Source of the DNA: Desulfovibrio sp. Marseille-P6017
GTDB taxonomy: Bacteria; Bacillota_A; Clostridia; Peptostreptococcales; Peptostreptococcaceae
Length of the DNA stretch: 64,000 bases
NCBI GenBank assembly: GCA_900604495.1
Contig: UWOR01000003.1
Span: 1 to 64,000 of the forward strand
Direction of reading: 5' to 3'
Shown here: positions 59,387 to 64,000 of the stretch, piece after piece
Layout: every line of letters begins with the position of its first letter
Position numbering within the stretch: the first letter of the stretch is position 1
The notes under the pieces: model-generated
What the model saw: the letters and a program-made list of their open reading frames with translations, nothing else
Database searches by the model: none
What the model was told of the DNA's origin: nothing
Position numbers and translations under genes: made by a program

Positions 59387-60475
59387 ATGTCAGGGAAAGT
59401 TAGAAAAATATTTCCAGGAGGAAATACATCAAATGGATCAAAACCACTATTTGAGTATATAATACTTGAAAATGTAAATAGAATTTTTTGTTTAAAAGGT
59501 GGTCCAGGAGTAGGGAAATCATCAATGATGAAGAAGATAGCTAAAGAATTTATAGACAAAGATTATGATGTAGAGCTTCATCATTGTCCATCAGATCCAA
59601 GTTCACTAGATGCACTCGTAATAAAAAAATTAGGTGTAGTATTTTTAGATGGTACATCTCCACATATTGTAGATCCTAAAAATCCAGGTGCAGTAGATGA
59701 AATAGTTAATTTAGGAGATTATTGGGATTCGGTTGAATTAGAAAAAAATAAAGTTGAAATTATAGAATGTGGGAAAGAAATAAGTAGTTATTTTAGAAGA
59801 TGTTATAAATATTTAAAAGCAGCAGAACCTATATATTATGATATTGAAGAACGATACACATATGCTATGGATTTTGGTAAAGTAAATGAACTTACTGAAA
59901 GCTTTATTAATTATGTATTTAAAGATACTATAAATAAAGGAGTGTACAAAAAGCCTAGACATTTATTTGGAACGGCTATAACTCCAATAGGTCATATAGA
60001 TTATTCTGATAGCTTACTAAGTGAAGCTAAAAAAATATATTATTTAAAAGGAGAAATTGGATGTGGTAGAACTACTTTCTTAAAAAAAGTGTATGAAAAA
60101 GCAGTTGAAAAAGGAATGAAAGTGGAAATATATCATTTTCCATTGATACCAGAAAAAATAGAAACTATATGGATAATTGATTTAAATATAGGAATCACAG
60201 TAAGTAATTTATTTAGTGACAGAGAAACAATAGATTTAACTCAATATTTAGATAAAAGTAAATTAGATAAATATGAAGACGTGATAATTTCTGATAAACA
60301 TGTTTTTGATGAGCTAATAAATTATGCAATTTCAAATTTGAAAAAAGCAAAATCTAAACATGACATAATAGAAGCATATTATATTGACAATATGGATTTT
60401 GAAGGAATTGATAAATTAAAAGATAAATTAATTGAAAGATCTTTAAAATATGAAACAGAATATGATTTGAATTAG
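59387..60475 (+). CDS. Tandem P-loop ATPase-like protein (PRK06851-type), function unknown
   Basis: A 362-residue protein built of two related halves. The first has a good Walker A, GGPGVGKSSMMKK (38-50), followed by HHCPSDPSSLDALV. The second has a degenerate copy, GEIGCGRTTFLKK, with Arg where the P-loop Lys is expected, followed by IYHFPLIPEKIETIWI. The repeat of P-loop then H-(C/F)-P suggests an internal duplication. I recall this as a conserved Firmicutes hypothetical family; no function is known to me. Translation is probably controlled by the leader hairpin. Confidence 0.8.
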   Translation: MSGKVRKIFPGGNTSNGSKPLFEYIILENVNRIFCLKGGPGVGKSSMMKKIAKEFIDKDYDVELHHCPSDPSSLDALVIKKLGVVFLDGTSPHIVDPKNPGAVDEIVNLGDYWDSVELEKNKVEIIECGKEISSYFRRCYKYLKAAEPIYYDIEERYTYAMDFGKVNELTESFINYVFKDTINKGVYKKPRHLFGTAITPIGHIDYSDSLLSEAKKIYYLKGEIGCGRTTFLKKVYEKAVEKGMKVEIYHFPLIPEKIETIWIIDLNIGITVSNLFSDRETIDLTQYLDKSKLDKYEDVIISDKHVFDELINYAISNLKKAKSKHDIIEAYYIDNMDFEGIDKLKDKLIERSLKYETEYDLN

Positions 60476-60482
60476 TTAGGAA

Positions 60483-60515
60483 AAGGGCGTATAAATTTAT
60501 ATGCCCTTATTTTAT
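60483..60515 (+). terminator. Terminator of the tandem P-loop gene
   Basis: AAGGGCGTATAAA pairs with TTTATATGCCCTT with one G-U pair, followed by ATTTTAT. Confidence 0.85.
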
Positions 60516-60639
60516 AATAAAAAAGAATATTAAAGATTAATAGATATTTTATTTAAATTCAAATAAAATAGAAATTGAGAAATAAAATAAATAAAAATAA
60601 AATTAAATATAAAAAATAATTTATAGGTGGTTATGCTGT

Positions 60640-61320
60640 ATGAAAAAAAGATATGTGTTGATAATACTAGCAAGTACAGTTTTAGGGGTATTAATAGGTA
60701 GTATGATAAAAGATTTTAAATCTAAAGCTGAATTATATGTGAGTAAGGATGATATAGTAAAAAAAGAAATTAAAATAACTAAAAAAAATATAAAAAGCTT
60801 AAAAAAAGAGAAAGAAAATATTGATAAAGAATTACAAGATTTAAAAGATACATATACAGATAAAAGTGATATTGATAAGATTGAAAAATTAAAACAATTA
60901 TTATCTTACACAGACATAAAAGGTAGGGGAATAACAATAAAAATTGATGCTTTAAATGAAGAGACAGGTAATATTGCTAATAGTGTAGATTATAACAAAA
61001 TACTAATTAATTTAGTAAATGAGCTTAAAAAAAATGGAGCAATATTTATAAGTATAAACAATCAGAGAATAAACCAATATTCAGAAATTACATTGGCAGG
61101 AAATCATATAAATATAAATTCAACTCCTATAGCACAACCTTATGAAATTAAAGCTATTGGAAATATCAATAAGCTATCTACATATGTTAATAAAAGTAAT
61201 AATTACTTAGAACGTATTATAGTTAATTATCCGATGAAAGTAGATTATAAAATTGAAGAAAATATAAATATGTTAAAAATAGAAGTACCAAATAAACTTA
61301 AGTACTTAAGGGAGGGGTAG
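60640..61320 (+). CDS. DUF881 family membrane-anchored protein
   Basis: A 226-residue protein with an N-terminal membrane segment (YVLIILASTVLGVLIGSMI), a Lys/Glu-rich coiled-coil (residues ~40-75) and a C-terminal DUF881 domain (ILINLVNELKKNGAIFISI, INSTPIAQPYEIKAIGN). Such proteins are found near division genes in other Firmicutes; here it lies directly before type IV pilus genes, and its last codons contain the ribosome-binding site of the pilB gene. A role at the pilus membrane platform is only suggested by position. Confidence 0.85.
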   Translation: MKKRYVLIILASTVLGVLIGSMIKDFKSKAELYVSKDDIVKKEIKITKKNIKSLKKEKENIDKELQDLKDTYTDKSDIDKIEKLKQLLSYTDIKGRGITIKIDALNEETGNIANSVDYNKILINLVNELKKNGAIFISINNQRINQYSEITLAGNHININSTPIAQPYEIKAIGNINKLSTYVNKSNNYLERIIVNYPMKVDYKIEENINMLKIEVPNKLKYLREG

Positions 61321-61323
61321 TAT

Positions 61324-62694
61324 ATAAATAAAGTAGATATATTAGATAATATTATTCCAGAAAAATTAGCTATAAAATATAACTTATTTCCTATAAAAAT
61401 TGAAAGTGATACTTTAGTGGTAGGTATAGAAAAAGAAAATATACATGCTATGCAAGACTTAAAATTAGCTACAGGAATGGATATTGTATTGAAAAAAGTC
61501 GAGTCAAATTTAGTAAAATTAAAAATAGATAAGTACTATGGAGAAAATAGAAATTCAGATGAAGATTATGCAAAAAAATTATTTAATAACATATTGGAAA
61601 AAGCAGTTTATGATAGAGCTAGTGATGTTCATATAGAACCATTCAATGATTATATAATAATTAGGAATAGAGTGGATGGTGAATTGAGAGAAGTTTTTAG
61701 ACTTATGATAGAGTTATATCCGGCACTAGCTACAGTAATTAAATTAAAAGCTCATATGGATATTACAGAAAAGAGGTTACCTCAAGATGGTAGAGTTGAC
61801 TTGAAAGTTAAAAATAATTTAGTAGATATTAGAGTTTCAACTATACCAACTATATATAAAGAAAAAATAGTATTAAGAATTTTAAATAGAAATTCATTTT
61901 TGAAAAGTAAAGAAGAATTAGGATTCTCGAAAAATGCAATAAATATTATTAATAAAATAATTAATAAAAAATCAGGTATTTTACTTGTAATTGGTCCTAC
62001 TGGCAGTGGAAAGACAACTACAGTTTATTCAATATTAAACGAACTACAAAGTAAGAGCAAAAATATTATGACTATAGAAAATCCTGTTGAATATAAGATG
62101 GAAGGAGTTAATCAGATACAAGTAAACTCTAAAATTGGTTTAACATTTGAAGAAGGATTAAGAGCTATTTTAAGGCAAGATCCAGATATAATTATGATAG
62201 GTGAAATTAGAGATATTGAAACAGCTAAAATTGCTGTAAGAGCAGCAATAACAGGACACTTAGTAATTAGTACAATGCATACAAATGACTCAGTATCATC
62301 TATTGCTAGGCTTATAGATATGCAAATACCACCCTATTTAATAAGTGCATCATTAATAGGTGTTATATCACAAAAACTAGTAAGAAAATTATGTAATAAT
62401 TGTAGCCATGATATAACTATATCGGATGATAATGGTAAAAATATAGAGACTAAAGTTGCAATAGGGTGTAATAAATGTAAAGATGGATATATTGGAAGAA
62501 CTTCAATTTATGAAATACTAGAAATTAATGATGATATAAAATTATCTATAAGTCAGATGAAAGATGCTCAAAATATTAAAACTACAGCTATAAAAAATGG
62601 AATGATAACTTTTGATGATACATATAAAAGACTAGTCAAGGAAAAGATTATCACATTAGAAGAGTATTTATGTTCAAATTATATTGATATATAA
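61324..62694 (+). CDS. pilB: Type IV pilus assembly ATPase (PilB/GspE), apparent AUA start
   Basis: A GspE/PilB secretion ATPase of about 456 residues that powers pilus extension. It shows an N-terminal GspE-N segment (VDILDNIIPEKLAIKYNLF), Walker [11 protein letters not shown], the Asp/Walker B region GEIRDIETAKIA and a four-Cys zinc site (CNNCSH, then CNKCKDG). No ATG, GTG or TTG lies in frame before 61417, but the homologous N-terminal sequence runs back to 61324, six bases after a strong GGAGGGG. I therefore place the start at ATA 61324. Starting at GTG 61417 would remove 31 residues of a conserved domain. Confidence 0.85.
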   Translation: MNKVDILDNIIPEKLAIKYNLFPIKIESDTLVVGIEKENIHAMQDLKLATGMDIVLKKVESNLVKLKIDKYYGENRNSDEDYAKKLFNNILEKAVYDRASDVHIEPFNDYIIIRNRVDGELREVFRLMIELYPALATVIKLKAHMDITEKRLPQDGRVDLKVKNNLVDIRVSTIPTIYKEKIVLRILNRNSFLKSKEELGFSKNAINIINKIINKKSGILLVIGPTGSGKTTTVYSILNELQSKSKNIMTIENPVEYKMEGVNQIQVNSKIGLTFEEGLRAILRQDPDIIMIGEIRDIETAKIAVRAAITGHLVISTMHTNDSVSSIARLIDMQIPPYLISASLIGVISQKLVRKLCNNCSHDITISDDNGKNIETKVAIGCNKCKDGYIGRTSIYEILEINDDIKLSISQMKDAQNIKTTAIKNGMITFDDTYKRLVKEKIITLEEYLCSNYIDI

Positions 62695-62705
62695 GGTGGT
62701 GTTCA

Positions 62706-63893
62706 GTGAGCATATATAAATGTGTACTATATGATAAAAATAATGATAGAGTAATTAAAAAAATAGATTGTGTATCAGAGAAAGAGGTTCTTGAATATGC
62801 AAATAAAAATAACTTTATGGTAGCATCTATACAGAAATATGATCTACAGATTTGGGATAAAGATAAGATAAATTATAAAGAATTAAGAATTCTATGCAAT
62901 GAAATAGGTATTCTTTTGGAATCAGGATGTGAAATAACTAAATTATTTGAAATGTTAAAATCTAATTCAAACAAGAAGTTAGTTAAAGTATTGAATCAAG
63001 TATTGAATAACATACATAATGGAAATTCTATCAACCAGTCATTTCAAAAAACGAATAAGTTCTCTAAATTTTTTGTAAGCATGGTTAAAGCAGGTGAAAT
63101 AAGTGGAAATCTAGATGCTGTAATGAGTCGACTATCAGAATACTATGATAAAGAGTATAAATTAAAATCTAAAATAAAATCAGTTTTGATATATCCAGTA
63201 ATATTAATTATTTTATCTATAATAGCATCTATATTTATGCTTATAGAAATAATACCAAACTTCCAAATGATATTTGAAAATAATGGTACTGAACCACCGT
63301 TTATTACAAATCTCTTAATAAATTTATCTGCATTTTTAAAAAATAATTATTTAATATTGATAGTGCTTAATATTCTTATAATAACATACTTACTTTATAA
63401 AATAAAAACAAGTCCAAAAATCAAAATTTATATAGAAAAAATGCAGTTAAAAATTCCAATCATAAAAAATCTCATAAAAATAATTATAACAACTAAATTT
63501 TCTAGAGCTTTTTATATACTCAATAAAAGTGGAATAGAAATTACAGAAGCAATAGAGATATCCTCGCAAGTCGTAGATAATCACATTTTATATAAAGAAA
63601 TATTAAGTTGTAAGGATAGTATTATAAGAGGTAATGCTATTGGGCAATCATTTAAAAGGGTAAAAGCATTTCCTACTTTATTTTTAGGTATGATAGAAAT
63701 TGGTGAAGAAAGTGGATGTTTAGACAAAACCTTACTTAGTATAAATAAGTTTTATGAGCAAGAATTAGACAATAAAATCGAGTACAGTATGAAGCTAATA
63801 GAACCAGTAATTATTGGGATTGTAGCAGTAATTATTGGAATTGTAGTTATATCAATGCTATTGCCGATGTTTGATGTAATAGCATCAATATAA
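62706..63893 (+). CDS. pilC: Type IV pilus inner-membrane platform protein (PilC/GspF)
   Basis: A 395-residue GspF-family protein with two similar cytoplasmic domains (EIGILLESGCEITKLFEML with AGEISGNLDAVMSRLSEYYD; then SRAFYILNKSGIEITEAIE with IGEESGCLDKTLLSINKFY) and three likely membrane segments (near residues 160-185, 210-230 and 370-392). It connects PilB to the growing pilus. The start is GTG 62706 after AAGGTGG. It lies 11 bases after pilB. Confidence 0.93.
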   Translation: MSIYKCVLYDKNNDRVIKKIDCVSEKEVLEYANKNNFMVASIQKYDLQIWDKDKINYKELRILCNEIGILLESGCEITKLFEMLKSNSNKKLVKVLNQVLNNIHNGNSINQSFQKTNKFSKFFVSMVKAGEISGNLDAVMSRLSEYYDKEYKLKSKIKSVLIYPVILIILSIIASIFMLIEIIPNFQMIFENNGTEPPFITNLLINLSAFLKNNYLILIVLNILIITYLLYKIKTSPKIKIYIEKMQLKIPIIKNLIKIIITTKFSRAFYILNKSGIEITEAIEISSQVVDNHILYKEILSCKDSIIRGNAIGQSFKRVKAFPTLFLGMIEIGEESGCLDKTLLSINKFYEQELDNKIEYSMKLIEPVIIGIVAVIIGIVVISMLLPMFDVIASI

Positions 63894-63921
63894 AAATTAA
63901 AAAATAAAAGGAGATTTTATT

Positions 63922-64000
63922 ATGGTAAATTTAAAAAAGTTTAGAAGTAAGAAGAAAAAGGGATTTACATTAATTGAAATGGTTATGGTTGTAGTAATTT
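63922..64000 (+). CDS. Type IV pilin precursor (partial, runs off the window)
   Basis: Only the first 26 codons are present. After MVNLKKFRSKKK the sequence KKGFTLIEMVMVVVI is a class III (type IV) prepilin signal, cleaved after Gly with Phe becoming the mature N terminus and Glu5 conserved. AAAGGAG precedes ATG 63922. It follows pilC and is probably a major or minor pilin; the rest lies beyond the window. Confidence 0.93.
   Translation, partial: MVNLKKFRSKKKKGFTLIEMVMVVVI

Noticed and set aside
61417..61419. GTG 61417 as start of pilB
   Set aside because: It removes 31 conserved residues of the GspE N-terminal domain and lacks a good ribosome-binding site; the strong SD is at 61311-61317.

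Overview
The window is AT-rich DNA with clostridial Shine-Dalgarno signals (GGAGG/GGGGG), many U-tract terminators, and gene neighbourhoods typical of Peptostreptococcaceae (the Clostridioides/Paraclostridium/Romboutsia/Terrisporobacter group). Examples are uvrB-uvrA-uvrC-hprK, murB-PHP-rapZ-yvcK, whiA-dnaE-pfkA-pyk and tig-clpP-clpX-lon-engB. A selenocysteine formate dehydrogenase, two [FeFe] hydrogenases and two FNT channels point to a strict anaerobe that handles H2 and formate. The genus is an inference; no search was run.

Layout. 1-330: 3' end of 23S rRNA and 5S rRNA. 499-780: a small unknown protein. 887-5565: a mannose-family PTS operon with an AgaS-type deaminase/isomerase and a PfkB-family sugar-phosphate kinase, facing a convergent nagA-like deacetylase; together they look like N-acetylgalactosamine (or similar amino sugar) use, with no aldolase in the window. 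7133-7250: an orphan terminator that may end a small RNA. 7385-15091: uvrB, uvrA, uvrC and hprK, with a LexA box before uvrB. 15155-19355 (minus): a three-subunit electron-bifurcating-type [FeFe] hydrogenase. 19702-23294: cardiolipin synthase and two divergent FNT formate-type channels. 23466-35068: murB, a PHP hydrolase, rapZ, yvcK, a Nudix hydrolase, whiA, dnaE, pfkA and pyk. 35255-36929: an NSS amino-acid symporter with a 31-residue partner peptide. 36997-40532: a coiled-coil membrane protein, an RlmCD-type rRNA methyltransferase and a flippase-like membrane protein.

40819-46744: fdhF (with an in-frame UGA read as Sec), fdhD, hycB-like, [FeFe] hydA, hycB-like and a DUF3783-like gene. Content and order resemble the hydrogen-dependent CO2 reductase of Acetobacterium woodii, so the operon probably makes a soluble complex interconverting H2 + CO2 and formate. 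The FNT channels could move the formate and the bifurcating hydrogenase could link H2 to NADH and ferredoxin.

46925-57710: ligA, an RNase PH-RdgB fusion, a YfcE-like phosphoesterase, tig, clpP, clpX, lon and engB. 57927-60475: an APC permease and a tandem P-loop protein whose ribosome-binding site lies in a long hairpin. 60640-64000: a DUF881 protein followed by type IV pilus genes (pilB, pilC and a truncated pilin); pilB appears to start at AUA.

The items most worth a second look are the HDCR-like operon with its FdhD lacking the CxxC motif, the AUA start of pilB, the sequestered SD before the tandem P-loop gene, the orphan C-rich RNA before uvrB, the short partner peptide of the NSS symporter, and CodY-like boxes before both amino-acid transporters.
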